A DNA stretch of 64,000 nucleotides from Corynebacterium minutissimum (GCF_000988205.1 NZ_LAYQ01000012.1:1-64000), one strand, 5' to 3'. Counted from the first letter of the stretch, positions 1 to 11,854 are shown. Notes: generated by a model not told the origin, from the sequence alone. Program-made: numbers and translations.

Positions 1-131
1 TTCACCCCACTGGAGTGGTACAAGTCCATCCCCGATGCCGTGATCTCCGAGTCAATCCTCAACCGACTCGTCTCCGCGCCGAGATCATCACACTCGAAGG
101 ACCAAACATGCGCCTCACCACCAACGCATAA
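1..131 (+). pseudogene. IstB-like ATP-binding protein, C-terminal fragment, frameshifted
   Basis: The first frame reads FTPLEWYKSIPDAVISES then ILNRLVS, matching the end of IstB helper ATPases, where a conserved tryptophan-tyrosine segment precedes a helix ending in RLV. At about position 77 the frame is lost. One extra base in the GCGCC run restores GAEIITLEGPNMRL and a TAA stop at 129-131, which is how IstB proteins usually finish. IstB loads IstA onto target DNA during IS21 transposition. Only the last 40 or so residues are present and the 5' part is outside the window. The break may be a sequencing error, since similar one-base losses occur elsewhere in this window. Confidence 0.6.
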
Positions 132-142
132 CCACCAACAAC

Positions 143-208
143 GCCTGAGTGAGACACCGCTACCGGATACTCACTCAGGCGCTACCAGATACTCACCACA
201 CCGCTACC
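143..208. repeat. IS21-type terminal repeats (three copies, 22-bp period)
   Basis: The heptamer CGCTACC occurs at 158-164, 180-186 and 202-208, exactly 22 bp apart, and the first two copies continue as (G/A)GATACTCAC. An 11-bp inverted repeat, GCCTGAGTGAG/CTCACTCAGGC (143-153 and 170-180), overlaps the first copy. Regular spacing of about two helical turns fits transposase binding sites at an IS21 end. The role is inferred from position and pattern. Confidence 0.6.
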
Positions 209-211
209 ATT

Positions 212-655
212 TCAGTCTTCTGAACAGAGGAAGCCGGCTACGGAGGAGGAGATCATGGGGCCGACCAGCGGCAGGCCCCAGGTAAAGCGCGGCTGACCGT
301 CGAAACGGGTGAGCTGAATAGCCCACGTGATGACGGTGACGGGGCCACCGATCCAGAAGCCGACTAGGCGGAAGGTTCCGATATCCGTCAACCCGGACAG
401 CGCTGCGCCGAGCGCCAGGATGCCGATGAAATACATAGACCACTCGGCCATCGAGGTCCGCGCGAAGCTGGGCTGCCGATACACCGCGAAACCCACCGTC
501 AGTACGAGAAGGATGACGCAGGATAGCGCTGCGAAGATGGCAGAGCCAGTGAGCATGCCTTCCTCAACGAGCAGCCGGGAGACGATGGATGTTCCCATGA
601 GGCTGCCGCCCCACGCGGGGCCGGGCGGTGGTAGTTGGCGGAATCTATCAGTCAC
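212..655 (-). pseudogene. TDT-family (TehA/Mae1-like) transporter, truncated by IS end
   Basis: This encodes the N-terminal part of a tellurite-resistance/dicarboxylate (TDT) family membrane transporter. After a GTG start, the protein has a proline-rich PPPGPAWGGSLMGTSIVS segment, typical of the first TDT helix (usually P-x-W-F/G-x-x-x-MGTGIV). Further hydrophobic segments lie near residues 40-60, 75-95 and 100-115. Family members have about ten helices and 320-400 residues; only about 147 remain. The coding sequence runs into the IS21-type end and stops at a TGA there, so the gene is almost certainly inactive. No convincing ribosome binding site precedes the GTG, and longer in-frame starts upstream lack conserved sequence. 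The substrate cannot be deduced. Confidence 0.55.
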
Positions 656-786
656 AGAGGGGAATAGTAACCATTTACTGCGCACATGTCCCTTGTACTG
701 TGGTTGATCAGCACGTGAGATTGCGCCATTGTGGGCGCGCCAGTAGGGGAGAACACAGTGGGGCTGTTGTATTAGGCGGTGATACG

Positions 787-830
787 ACGACAGGCTCCGA
801 CGAATCAAGCGAAACGTCGAAGCCTGTCGT
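787..830 (-). terminator. Hairpin downstream of glnA
   Basis: ACGACAGGCT (787-796) pairs perfectly with AGCCTGTCGT (821-830), with an inner CGACG/CGTCG stem. It lies about 35 bp beyond the glnA stop. No long T-run follows, so termination is likely but not certain. Confidence 0.5.
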
Positions 831-865
831 ACCTGTCATATCAGTGCAGCTAGGACAGCTTACCT

Positions 866-2299
866 CTAGCAGTCGTAGTACATCTCAAATTCCTGCGGAG
901 TCGGACGCAGGCGCACCGGTGCGATTTCGTTCTCACGCTTGTAGTTGATGTAGGTCTCGATGAGGTCCTCGGAGAAGACATCGCCTTCAGTGAGGAAGTC
1001 GTTGTCCTCCTCAAGCGCTGCGATGGACGCCTCCAGGGAGGTCGGTGCCTGCGGAATCGAGGCAGCCTCTGCCGGCGGCAGCTCGTAGAGGTCCTTATCC
1101 ACCGGGGCGTGCGGCTCAATGCGGTTCTTGATGCCGTCGAGGCCTGCCATCATCATGGCGGCGAAACCGAAGTAGGGGTTGCCGGACGGGTCCGGCGCAC
1201 GGAACTCAATACGCTTGGCCTTCGGGTTGGAGCCGGTAATCGGGATACGGATGGCGGCCGAGCGGTTGCGCTGCGAGTACACCAGGTTGATCGGTGCCTC
1301 AAAGCCCGGAACCAGGCGGTGGTAGGAGTTCAGGGTTGCGTTCGTGAACGCCAGAACCGCCGGTGCGTGGGCCAGGATGCCACCGATGTAGTAGCGGGCA
1401 ATGTCAGACAGTCCCGCGTAGCCGGCCTCATCGTGGAAGAGCGGCTTGCCATCCTGCCACAGGGACATGTGGGCGTGCATGCCGGAGCCGTTATCGCCCG
1501 CCAGCGGCTTGGGCATGAAGGTCACGGTCTTGCCGAACTGCTCCGCGGTGTTCTTGATGATGTACTTGAAGGTCTGAATATCATCCGCCGCGTGCAGTAG
1601 GGAGTTGAAGCGGTAGTTAATCTCGTTCTGGCCGCTGCCCACCTCGTGGTGGAAACGCTCGATGACAAAGCCTGCCTTCTGCAGCTGCTCCACCATGGCG
1701 TCGCGAACTTCGCCGTGCTTGTCGACGGGCGCCGTAGGGAAGTAGCCGCCCTTCACGCGAGTCTTAAAACCGGTGTTCGGGGTGCCATCGAAGTTGGTCT
1801 CGGAACCGCGGTTCCACCAGCCTTCATCGGTATCAACCTCGTAGAAACCGTGGTTAACGTCGGTGCTGTAGCGCACGGAGTCGAAAATATAGAACTCAGC
1901 CTCGGCGCCGAAGTTACAGGTGTCCGCGATGCCGGTGGAGGCGAGGTATTCCTCAGCCTTGCGAGCGATGTTGCGCGGGTCGCGGCTAAAGGGCTCCAAG
2001 GTAAACGGGTCGTGGACAAAGAACTTGATGTTCAAGGTCTTCGCGGTGCGGAAAGGATCCACGAAGGCGGTCTTCGGATCCGGCAGCAGCGTCATATCGG
2101 ACTCATCGATGGTGGTGAATCCGCGGATGGAAGAACCATCAAAAGCAAGGCCTTCGGCAGCTGCGTCTTCGGTGAATTCCTCGGCCGGAATAGAGAAGTG
2201 GTGCTCAGTGCCGGGGACGTCCGTAAACCGGATGTCAACGAACTTGACGTCCTCTTCCTTGATGAATGCGATGACGTCCTGGATTGTCTCAAAGGACAC
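866..2299 (-). CDS. glnA: Glutamine synthetase type I
   Basis: The product makes glutamine from glutamate, ammonia and ATP, the main ammonium-assimilating step in the cytoplasm, as a dodecamer. The 477 residues match the length of GlnA1 (GSI-beta). Visible signatures are the N-terminal beta-grasp domain, [10 protein letters not shown], the ATP-binding [12 protein letters not shown] segment, the NRSAAIRIP loop, and DLYELPP near residue 400, whose tyrosine is the adenylylation site used by GlnE. The start is GTG at 2299 behind an AGGAGA ribosome binding site. The gene is divergent from an RDD-family gene, with 129 bp between start codons. In C. glutamicum glnA is controlled by AmtR and adenylylation. 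I did not find a clear AmtR box here. Confidence 0.97.
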   Translation of the reverse strand: MSFETIQDVIAFIKEEDVKFVDIRFTDVPGTEHHFSIPAEEFTEDAAAEGLAFDGSSIRGFTTIDESDMTLLPDPKTAFVDPFRTAKTLNIKFFVHDPFTLEPFSRDPRNIARKAEEYLASTGIADTCNFGAEAEFYIFDSVRYSTDVNHGFYEVDTDEGWWNRGSETNFDGTPNTGFKTRVKGGYFPTAPVDKHGEVRDAMVEQLQKAGFVIERFHHEVGSGQNEINYRFNSLLHAADDIQTFKYIIKNTAEQFGKTVTFMPKPLAGDNGSGMHAHMSLWQDGKPLFHDEAGYAGLSDIARYYIGGILAHAPAVLAFTNATLNSYHRLVPGFEAPINLVYSQRNRSAAIRIPITGSNPKAKRIEFRAPDPSGNPYFGFAAMMMAGLDGIKNRIEPHAPVDKDLYELPPAEAASIPQAPTSLEASIAALEEDNDFLTEGDVFSEDLIETYINYKRENEIAPVRLRPTPQEFEMYYDC

Positions 2300-2428
2300 G
2301 GTGGTCTCCTGTTGGTTGACGTGTAGTACTCCCGACTAGTTTACAGGTATTGGCTTTGTCGCTGGGGTGTCTGGGGCACCTGGAGGCAAATTTTCTGCTT
2401 AGCAGAGCCGACGGCTAGATTGGTGGGC

Positions 2429-2863
2429 ATGGCTGATAACAACGATGGCTTTGAGAACGGGCAGTGGCCTGGGCAAACAATGGGCTTGCCCAAGGAGGGC
2501 TCAGGTTCCCTGGCTTCTGTAATGCGGCGCACTTTTGGCGTTCTCATTGACTGGCTCTTGGCAATGCTGATAGCCAATCTCCTCGAGCTCTTTACGAATT
2601 CGCTCGGTGGCCCGGCATTCTTGGGCTATGCAGTGTGGGTAGTCATGGGCATCGTGTGCGGTTGGCTCTTCGCCCGCACCCCGGGCATGGCGCTGCTGGG
2701 CATGGGCGTGGCGCGCCTCGATGTGCCGGGCTCTTCCGTTGGCTTGTGGCGGGCCGCGGTCCGCACGCTGCTGACTGCTGTGCTGTTCCCCGCGGCGATG
2801 GTGGATGCCGACGGCCGCGGCCTCCACGACCGCGCCACCGGCACGGCCGTCATCATGGCTTAA
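2429..2863 (+). CDS. RDD family membrane protein
   Basis: This is a 144-residue integral membrane protein of the RDD family. It carries RRTFGVLIDWLLAMLIA (arginine and aspartate in the first helix) and further hydrophobic segments around residues 60-80 and 105-120, ending in DADGRGLHDRATGTAVI, a strong RDD C-terminal signature. The ATG at 2429 is preferred over the in-frame TTG and GTG just upstream because conserved sequence begins there. The glnA/RDD/DUF4191/lipA order is shared with mycobacteria (the Rv2217-Rv2220 region). Some RDD proteins have been linked to Na+/H+ exchange, but the function here is unknown. Confidence 0.85.
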   Translation: MADNNDGFENGQWPGQTMGLPKEGSGSLASVMRRTFGVLIDWLLAMLIANLLELFTNSLGGPAFLGYAVWVVMGIVCGWLFARTPGMALLGMGVARLDVPGSSVGLWRAAVRTLLTAVLFPAAMVDADGRGLHDRATGTAVIMA

Positions 2864-2924
2864 AACTTGTTCTGCGCCAGCCGGTCGTATCCACCACAGA
2901 TGCCCCACACGTGGTTCCCCTGAA

Positions 2925-3045
2925 AAGGTTTGTTTGGGGGCAAACAAACCTTCTTCATAACGCTAGATGGTTTACTTGGGGTCAAGTAAACCATCTGAGT
3001 AGAACCATCTGACGAAACCTGGTCACGAAGGCTAGGATGGTTCTA
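2925..3045. repeat. Three consecutive perfect hairpins, two of them covarying copies
   Basis: The intergenic space after the RDD gene holds three back-to-back inverted repeats. Hairpin 1 has arms 2925-2936/2941-2952 (12 bp, loop GGGG). Hairpin 2 has arms 2965-2978/2983-2996 (14 bp, loop GGGT). Hairpin 3 has arms 3000-3009/3036-3045 (10 bp, 26-nt loop). Hairpins 1 and 2 share the frame GGTTTxxTTGGGGyCAAzzAAACC, with xx/zz being GT/AC in one and AC/GT in the other, so the base changes preserve pairing. No T-run follows any of them. They could be a terminator array or DNA-binding palindromes; the sequence does not decide. Confidence 0.6.
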
Positions 3046-3068
3046 AAGCAACGAAGAATCGCAAGGTA

Positions 3069-3111
3069 AAGAAGGGGTCCCTTCCGGTTATCTCGGAAGG
3101 GACCCCTTCTT
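3069..3111. terminator. Strong bidirectional terminator between RDD and DUF4191 genes
   Basis: A perfect 17-bp stem (3069-3085 with 3095-3111) flanks a 9-nt loop. The outer AAGAAGG/CCTTCTT arms provide A/T tracts on both sides. It lies between two convergent genes and probably serves both. Confidence 0.85.
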
Positions 3112-3128
3112 GTGTGGAGCGAGGTGGC

Positions 3129-3914
3129 TTACTTACCGCCCTTGCGCTCCTGCATGCGGCGCATGCGGCGGTTCATGCCCGCCATGTTTTGAGCCTGGCG
3201 GGGCATTGGGCCCTTGGGCAGGCCCGGAGTAGTGCCCGGCAGATCATCCATGGCCTCGATGCGGCGAATGTTCTCGTAGGTTTCGTTCTTGTTGTAGTTG
3301 CGCGGCAGCTTCATGATGTGGGTGCGCAGCTTGGACACCGGCACTTCGTCCTCACCGCTGCCCACGAAGACCTCGTACACCGGCACACCGCCAGCCAGGC
3401 GGTCAACGCGCTTCTTCAAACGGTTGAGGGTAGGGGCGACGCGCTTGCGGTCACCTTCGACGACGAAAATGACGCCGGAGTTACCGATCACGCGGTGAAC
3501 CAGATCCTGCTGGCGGGTCGCAGCCACGCCAGGCTTGACCTTCCACACCACGCCCACGGTGTTGCGCAGCTGCTGCTCCAAAGCCCAGCCGGCGACACCT
3601 GGCTGGTCCTCCACCTTCTTGTACATGTCGCGCTCAAGGCGGCGAGTGAACAGGAACATGGCGAGCATCGCGCCAAGGCCCAGGCCGATGATGAGCATGA
3701 ACCACTGGCCGTTAAAGAGCAGGCCGATAAGGAAGAAGAGCAAGCCCACGCCCAAGAATGCGGCCAGCATGATGGGGATGAGAGCCTTGTCCTGCTTGCG
3801 CTGCATGTTGAACGCTTGCCACATCTGTGACCAGTTCTGCTTGCGCTTGGCGCGCTTTGCCGCGCGCTCTTGCTTCTTCGCGTCCTTGAGCGACGCCTTA
3901 TCGTCCTTAGCCAT
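3129..3914 (-). CDS. DUF4191 domain-containing membrane protein
   Basis: This 261-residue conserved actinobacterial protein has a very basic N-terminus (KKQERAAKRAKRKQ), two adjacent hydrophobic helices near residues 47-90 (IPIMLAAFLGVGLLFFLIGL and a second after a short turn), and a cytoplasmic C-terminal domain ending in MNRRMRRMQERKGGK. It sits 42 bp downstream of lipA on the same strand, as its mycobacterial counterpart Rv2219 does, so it is probably co-transcribed. A role connected with lipoate synthesis is suggested only by this constant neighbourhood; no biochemical function is established. A strong terminator follows. Confidence 0.85.
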   Translation of the reverse strand: MAKDDKASLKDAKKQERAAKRAKRKQNWSQMWQAFNMQRKQDKALIPIMLAAFLGVGLLFFLIGLLFNGQWFMLIIGLGLGAMLAMFLFTRRLERDMYKKVEDQPGVAGWALEQQLRNTVGVVWKVKPGVAATRQQDLVHRVIGNSGVIFVVEGDRKRVAPTLNRLKKRVDRLAGGVPVYEVFVGSGEDEVPVSKLRTHIMKLPRNYNKNETYENIRRIEAMDDLPGTTPGLPKGPMPRQAQNMAGMNRRMRRMQERKGGK

Positions 3915-3956
3915 GTCTCCTACTTTAAGGGCAAGAGGAATAAAAAGAGAAACGCG

Positions 3957-5048
3957 TTAGCGGATGGTAGCTGCAACAGAGTTGGCCTGTGCGCGGGTCT
4001 TAGCCATGCGCGTGGTCACCGGGGTTTCCTCGGAGGGGCCATACTTTTCCAGAAGGGTGGAAGCCTCCTGGGCGGTAGCGCCCTGGGAAGTCTCTGCCAA
4101 GTGCTTCAGGTTCTCCGGAAGCTCGAGGCCGCGTGCCTCCATGGCCTGCACGTAGAGGCGGCCAGCGCGGTAGGAGGAGCGGACCAGCGGGCCAGACATG
4201 ACGCCACCAAAGCCGAGCTCCTTGGCCAGCTTGGAGTGCTCCACGAACTCCTCCGGGCGCACCCAGCGCTCGATCGGGTGGAAGCGCGGGCCGGGGCGCA
4301 GGTACTGGGTAATCGTGATGATGTCGCAGCCTGCCGAGCGCAGGTCGCGCAGCGCTTCCTCGATCTCCTCTGCGGTTTCGCCCATACCCAGGATGAGGTT
4401 GGACTTGGTAATCAGGCCAAAGTCGTGGGCCTGGCGGATGACGTCGAGGGAACGCTCATAGCGGAAGGCCGGGCGGATGCGCTTGAAGATGCGCGGCACC
4501 GTCTCTAGGTTGTGAGCGAAGACCTCCGGGCGGGCCTCAAAAACCTCCTGGAGCAGGTCCGGCTTGCCGGAGAAGTCCGGGGTGAGGTTCTCCACGCCGG
4601 TGTTCGGGTTGAGTTCATGAATCTTGCGGACGACCTCAGCGTAGAGCCAGGCACCCTCGTCGGGAAGATCATCGCGAGTAACGCCCGTAATGGTGGTGTA
4701 GTTGAGATCCATTTCCTGGATATTCTCTGCCACACGGCGCGGTTCGTCGCGGTCCAGCTCCGCTGGCTTGCCGGTAGCGATATCGCAGAAATCACAGCGG
4801 CGAGTGCACTTGTCGCCGCCGATGAGGAACGTAGCCTCACGCGATTCCCAGCACTCGTGAATATTGGGGCAGCCAGCCTCCTGGCACACGGTGTGCAGGG
4901 AAGCACCAGTCACGCGAGATTTCATGTCCTCATACCCAGGGCCGGTGCGAACCTGGTTGCGGATCCAGCGCGGCTTCTGTTCGATGGGAGACTCCGCATT
5001 CTTCTTCTCAATGCGGAGCATCTTGCGTCCTTCAGGCTTAACAGTCAC
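3957..5048 (-). CDS. lipA: Lipoyl synthase
   Basis: LipA is a radical-SAM enzyme that inserts two sulfur atoms into the protein-bound octanoyl chain to form lipoyl groups. The 363 residues show both Fe-S motifs: [12 protein letters not shown] for the sacrificial cluster and CTRRCDFC (CxxxCxxC) for the radical SAM cluster, followed by the [16 protein letters not shown] and [15 protein letters not shown] segments. The start is GTG at 5048 behind AGTGAGG. It lies downstream of lipB on the same strand, 81 bp away, and its substrates GcvH and AceF are encoded close by. Confidence 0.97.
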   Translation of the reverse strand: MTVKPEGRKMLRIEKKNAESPIEQKPRWIRNQVRTGPGYEDMKSRVTGASLHTVCQEAGCPNIHECWESREATFLIGGDKCTRRCDFCDIATGKPAELDRDEPRRVAENIQEMDLNYTTITGVTRDDLPDEGAWLYAEVVRKIHELNPNTGVENLTPDFSGKPDLLQEVFEARPEVFAHNLETVPRIFKRIRPAFRYERSLDVIRQAHDFGLITKSNLILGMGETAEEIEEALRDLRSAGCDIITITQYLRPGPRFHPIERWVRPEEFVEHSKLAKELGFGGVMSGPLVRSSYRAGRLYVQAMEARGLELPENLKHLAETSQGATAQEASTLLEKYGPSEETPVTTRMAKTRAQANSVAATIR

Positions 5049-5129
5049 GGAACCTCACTTTAGGTGTTGAACTAGCTCTTTCTATTACAAGCCCTGCGGG
5101 TGGCTGCTTTATTCCACCGAGGGTAGCCG

Positions 5130-5936
5130 CTATTTTTCTTGCGCGGCTTTGCGGGCTTGGCGGGCCTTCTCGTTGGCCACTTTGATGGGATCTGGGGCCG
5201 AGGCAAAGGTGTGGTCGGCCACCGTCAGTTCGCCGGAGAGGGCTTTGCGGAGGGCGTCGAGAAGCGGGGCTTCTGCCTCCTCCATGGTCACCTCACGGCC
5301 GAGCTCAAGCGACAGCGTCGACACATCCGCATCATCGATGCCGCAGGCCACGATGTGCTCGTAGTACTCCAAGGTGTTGGTGCAGTTGAGCGCTAGGCCG
5401 TGCATGGTCACGCCGCGGGTCACGCGAATGCCCAACGCACCTAGCTTGCGGTCGCGCTTCGGGGCGGCTGGGTCGGCAGCCCGGGTGCTGGAAGGAACCC
5501 ACACACCCGAGCGGCCATCGATGCGCCCAGCGGTGCTCACGCCGAGTTCGCGGACGGCTTGGATGATGGCCTCCTCAAGACGGCGGACGTAGTCGACAAC
5601 GTCAACCGGCTCGGCCAGTTTGATAATGGGGTAGACCACCAACTGGCCCTCGCCGTGCCAGGTGATGCGCCCGCCCCGGTCAACATCAATGACCGGTAGG
5701 CCATTATCGGGCATATCCTCCGGCTGCGTGCGCTTTCCGGCGGTGTAGACGTTGGGGTGCTCCACCACGAGGATGACATCACCCTGCGTGCCCGCCGCCC
5801 GCGCCGCCGCGAGCTCGGCCTGCAGATCCCAGGCCTCTTGGTAGCCCATGCGGCCCAAGCGGCGGATCTCCAGTGGTTCGTCGGAAGCGCGGATGGAGCG
5901 ATCAGCGGGAAAGAAAGGTTCGCGGGGAGCAGTCAT
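5130..5936 (-). CDS. lipB: Octanoyl-[acyl-carrier-protein]:protein octanoyltransferase
   Basis: LipB moves the octanoyl chain from acyl carrier protein to lipoyl domains, the step before LipA. The 268 residues contain [16 protein letters not shown], the [10 protein letters not shown] segment with the conserved lysine, and [14 protein letters not shown] with the cysteine of the Cys/Lys pair. The last 40 residues are an Ala/Lys-rich tail beyond the usual domain. The ATG at 5936 fits the family N-terminus. It heads the lipB-lipA-DUF4191 unit. Confidence 0.96.
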   Translation of the reverse strand: MTAPREPFFPADRSIRASDEPLEIRRLGRMGYQEAWDLQAELAAARAAGTQGDVILVVEHPNVYTAGKRTQPEDMPDNGLPVIDVDRGGRITWHGEGQLVVYPIIKLAEPVDVVDYVRRLEEAIIQAVRELGVSTAGRIDGRSGVWVPSSTRAADPAAPKRDRKLGALGIRVTRGVTMHGLALNCTNTLEYYEHIVACGIDDADVSTLSLELGREVTMEEAEAPLLDALRKALSGELTVADHTFASAPDPIKVANEKARQARKAAQEK

Positions 5937-6005
5937 GAACCCAATCCTAAACCCCGCGAAGATTCAGCCAGAAAGGGGCTGAGTGTGCGCTGCTCAAGCG
6001 TTGCT

Positions 6006-6398
6006 TTAATCGACGCCGTTGGCGGAAGCGTACTCATCGGCGGTCATCAGCTCGCCGACCTCGGTGACCTCGACCTCGAAGAGCCAGCCCTCACCGAAGG
6101 GATCGTTGTTGATGACTGCATAGTCATCGTGCACGTCCTCGTTGACGGCGGTCACGGTGCCGGTGACCGGGGAGTAGAGGTCAGACACGGACTTGGTGGA
6201 CTCCACCTCGCCGCAGGTCTCGCCGTGCTCGACGGTATCGCCCACGGCGGGCAGCTCAGCGAAGACGACCTCACCCAGGCGGTCAGCGGCCACGGAGGTG
6301 ATGCCAATACGGACGGTAGAACCAACGACAGAGTCAGCGGTGGCGTTGATCCACTCGTGGTCCTCGGAGTAGGAGAAATCGGAAGGAAGGTTAGCCAT
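6006..6398 (-). CDS. gcvH: Glycine cleavage system H protein
   Basis: This is the small lipoyl carrier of the glycine cleavage system, shuttling the aminomethyl group between P, T and L proteins. It has 130 residues, the usual length. The lipoylation site is Lys69 in [13 protein letters not shown], and the C-terminus has the normal GEGWLFEVE motif. It follows gcvT and gcvP on the same strand and precedes lipB, placing this lipoyl acceptor beside the enzyme that modifies it. A GAAAGGACACC ribosome binding site lies before the ATG. Confidence 0.96.
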   Translation of the reverse strand: MANLPSDFSYSEDHEWINATADSVVGSTVRIGITSVAADRLGEVVFAELPAVGDTVEHGETCGEVESTKSVSDLYSPVTGTVTAVNEDVHDDYAVINNDPFGEGWLFEVEVTEVGELMTADEYASANGVD

Positions 6399-6440
6399 GA
6401 GAAGGGGTGTCCTTTCGGTAGTTGACTTCAGTAGTGGAGT

Positions 6441-7553
6441 TTACTTATCGCGCTTGTAGAAGGGCAGCGCGGAAACCTCGAAGGGGTAGCGCTTGCCGCG
6501 GATGTCTACCTCCACGGCAGCACCCGGCTCGAGGCCAGCGGCGGTATCGATGAGAGCGAGCGCCACCGGGTGTCCCAGAGTGGGGGAGGGCTGGCCGGAG
6601 GTCACCGTGCCCACCTTGTTCTCACCCACATACACCTCGGAGCCGGCACGGGCCGCGCGGCGCTGGGAGGAGACAAGTCCGGTGATGACGGCCTGCGGGC
6701 CCTCCTCGGCGCGCTGGCGCAGCACCTCAGCGCCCACAAAGTCCTGCTCCTTCTTGGCAAAGGCGCGGGACATTCCGGCTTCCACCGGAGTGATATCGCG
6801 GGTGAGCTCGTTGCCGTAAAGCGGCATGCCTGCCTCCAAGCGCAACGAGTCGCGTGCTGCCAAGCCGCAGGGCTTGATGCCGTATTCCTCGCCGGCCTTG
6901 AGCAGCTCTTCCCACAGCTCCGGGGCATCGGAGTTGTAGACGATGAGCTCGAAGCCATCCTCACCGGTGTAGCCGGTGCGGCAGATAAACGCGTACTTGC
7001 GGGCCACCTTGCCGGTCATCGCGGCATAGTAGGGCAGGTCCATGACAGCCTGCTGCTTGGTGTCCTCCACCAGCGGGACAAGGATCTCCAGCGCCTTTGG
7101 GCCCTGGACGGCGATCATCGCCACATCGCGGGACTCGTTCTTCAGGTCCACATCGAAGCCCTCGGCGCGCTCGTTGAGCGCTTCCCACACGGTGTCGGCG
7201 TTGCCAGCATTGGGCACGACGAGGAACTTGGTCTCCTCCAAGCGGTAGGTGATGAGGTCATCGATGATGCCGCCATCCTCCGCGCAGATCATGGAGTACT
7301 TCGCCTTGCCCTCCTTAAGCGTGGTGAGGTTGGAGATGAAGCAATAGGAGAGGAACTCGGCGGCGTCCGGGCCGTTGACCCAGATTTCACCCATGTGGGA
7401 GAGGTCGAAGAGGCCTGCGGCATTACGTACCGCGCGGTGCTCCTCCAGCTCGTTGTCATACTTCAGCGGCATCTCCCACGGCCCGAAGGGCGTGAAGGTA
7501 GCGCCGAGGTTCTCGTGCTCAGCATGCAGCGGGGAGTGCAGGTAGTCAGTCAT
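6441..7553 (-). CDS. gcvT: Aminomethyltransferase (glycine cleavage system T protein)
   Basis: GcvT takes the aminomethyl group from lipoylated GcvH, releasing ammonia and forming 5,10-methylene-tetrahydrofolate. The 370 residues match the family. Visible features are the DLSHMGEIWVNGPDA segment near the N-terminus, the CRTGYTGEDGFELI motif of the folate-binding domain, the GLAARDSLRLEAGMPLYG block and the C-terminal beta-barrel. It begins 3 bp after the gcvP stop, so the two are tightly coupled. Confidence 0.97.
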   Translation of the reverse strand: MTDYLHSPLHAEHENLGATFTPFGPWEMPLKYDNELEEHRAVRNAAGLFDLSHMGEIWVNGPDAAEFLSYCFISNLTTLKEGKAKYSMICAEDGGIIDDLITYRLEETKFLVVPNAGNADTVWEALNERAEGFDVDLKNESRDVAMIAVQGPKALEILVPLVEDTKQQAVMDLPYYAAMTGKVARKYAFICRTGYTGEDGFELIVYNSDAPELWEELLKAGEEYGIKPCGLAARDSLRLEAGMPLYGNELTRDITPVEAGMSRAFAKKEQDFVGAEVLRQRAEEGPQAVITGLVSSQRRAARAGSEVYVGENKVGTVTSGQPSPTLGHPVALALIDTAAGLEPGAAVEVDIRGKRYPFEVSALPFYKRDK

Positions 7554-7556
7554 TGA

Positions 7557-10423
<2,867 letters not shown>

Positions 10424-10495
10424 ATGGTGAATCTCCTTCGTGGCGTTAGTTTGTGTGACCTAAACTGCTCCAAGTATAAAGCGTATGCCATGACA

Positions 10496-11650
10496 TTAAC
10501 CCCGGTTACCCCTGATTCGGAGATGTAGCGTCACGGCAGTCAGCGCCGCGACAGCGAACCCGATGATGAAGGCGGTGGAATACCCCGTGACAGGGCCCAA
10601 AAGCGAGAGGATGAACGGGGCAAAGAAGCCGAGATAGGTCAGCGAATAAAACACCCCCGTTGCCGCGCCGAGTTCCGCCGGGTGAGCGATGGCTTGCGTT
10701 TCTGCGAGCCCGCTGAGCATGCCTATTCCATAGGAACTTCCCATGATGATGGCCGCGAGGGGGAGGAGGAATACCGCCCAGCCGTGGTGTGCCGCCGCGA
10801 CGACGATGAGACACAGGAGCATGCCTATCGCGGCCAGCACCATGCCATGGAACGCGGTCACGCGGATGCGGCCCGCTAGCTGTTGGATCACCACGCCGCT
10901 GCCCATGGTGAGTAGCGCACAGAGCCCAGCAATGAGAATGGGGTGGCGCAGGTGCTCGCTGAGCTGCGAGGGGAGGAAGACGAAGGCAGTGGTGGCGGAG
11001 CCGAAGACCCACGGGGCATAGGCCACGACCGGTAGGTAGCGGGGAGTAAGCAAACTCGTGGGTATGAAAGTGCGGCGTTGCGTAGGCTTCGGCGCAGTGA
11101 GATTCTCCGGAACCGTCCACACGAGCGGCACGACGATGAGTGCCAACCCGATATGCAGAACATAAGGCACGACGGTGGGCCAAGGGAGGAACTCTGCGGC
11201 GATACCGGCAACGCCAGGTGCCAACGCGAAGCCAGCCGAAAGAGCAATGGAGGAACGCTTCGCACCAACGCTGAGGTGGGTGCTGAGTTCCTTAATCCAG
11301 GCAGCGCCGGAAGACATGGCCAGTCCCACCGCAGCCCCGGCACACAGGCGTCCGATCAGCAAGGGGAGGAAGGCGCCGCCTGCGCCACTGAGGAAGACCA
11401 GTGAACCCGCAGTGGTGGAGAGGACGGCTGGGCGCATGACAGCGCGGCGTCCCAGCGAATCCGAGAGCGGACCGCCTATGAAGAGAGCCACCATGATGCC
11501 GAGGGCGTAAATGCCAAAGAGGAAGGTCGTCTGCAGAACCCCCAAATCGGTGGTGACTTGGTAGACCACGACCATGGGGGCGAAAAGATTAGCGCCGCAC
11601 GCGACGAGGAACATGCCGAGAGCGACGCGGAACCACTTCTGAGAAACCAT
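10496..11650 (-). CDS. MFS transporter
   Basis: This is a major facilitator superfamily permease of about 384 residues with 12 predicted helices. The cytoplasmic loop between helices 2 and 3 carries GGPLSDSLGRRAVMRPAV, the MFS motif A. The ATG at 11650 is preferred because the helix-1 segment follows directly and a TAGACT -10-like hexamer lies 7 bp upstream, suggesting a leaderless transcript; an in-frame GTG exists at 11677. It sits between gcvP and aceF on the same strand but is separated from aceF by terminator-like hairpins. The substrate is unknown. Confidence 0.85.
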   Translation of the reverse strand: MVSQKWFRVALGMFLVACGANLFAPMVVVYQVTTDLGVLQTTFLFGIYALGIMVALFIGGPLSDSLGRRAVMRPAVLSTTAGSLVFLSGAGGAFLPLLIGRLCAGAAVGLAMSSGAAWIKELSTHLSVGAKRSSIALSAGFALAPGVAGIAAEFLPWPTVVPYVLHIGLALIVVPLVWTVPENLTAPKPTQRRTFIPTSLLTPRYLPVVAYAPWVFGSATTAFVFLPSQLSEHLRHPILIAGLCALLTMGSGVVIQQLAGRIRVTAFHGMVLAAIGMLLCLIVVAAAHHGWAVFLLPLAAIIMGSSYGIGMLSGLAETQAIAHPAELGAATGVFYSLTYLGFFAPFILSLLGPVTGYSTAFIIGFAVAALTAVTLHLRIRGNRG

Positions 11651-11718
11651 GCTGCACAGTCTAGTGTGCTGAGTCACAGAGGTTAGGTCTTGGTGGCAAG
11701 ACGGTTAAAGAAAACGCG

Positions 11719-11777
11719 CCTATCTGCCAAACTTAGCGCCGATCTCTGAAAACCGGGCAATAGTTTTGGCAGATAGG
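11719..11777. repeat. 13-bp inverted repeat upstream of the MFS gene
   Basis: CCTATCTGCCAAA (11719-11731) is repeated inverted as TTTGGCAGATAGG (11765-11777) around a 33-nt spacer, in the gap between aceF and the MFS gene. It could be a pair of operator half-sites or a degenerate element end. No gene lies inside. Confidence 0.5.
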
Positions 11778-11854
11778 GCAGTTGCGGCGCCACTGAGCGA
11801 TGTCACCGAGCTGTGTTTGCGGGGGTGGAGGAAAGCCGGGTGGAAAACGACGAA

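Larger units (their letters stand above)
1..214 (+). mobile_element. IS21-type insertion sequence, 3' end only
   Basis: The window opens inside an IS21-type element. It holds the C-terminal end of an IstB-like ATPase gene followed by about 80 bp of non-coding terminus with short motifs repeated every 22 bp, which is the usual look of IS21 ends, where the transposase binds several internal repeats. Read inward from the boundary on the minus strand, the end would begin TGAAATGGTAGCGG. Immediately beyond it lies a transporter gene whose 3' part is missing, so the boundary at about 212-214 is inferred from where that coding sequence stops. The rest of the element (istA, the other end, target duplication) lies outside the window. 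Confidence 0.6.

Noticed and set aside
143..208. CRISPR-like array at the left edge
   Set aside because: There are only three 7-bp motifs with 15-bp spacers that are themselves partly repeated; this is an IS terminus.
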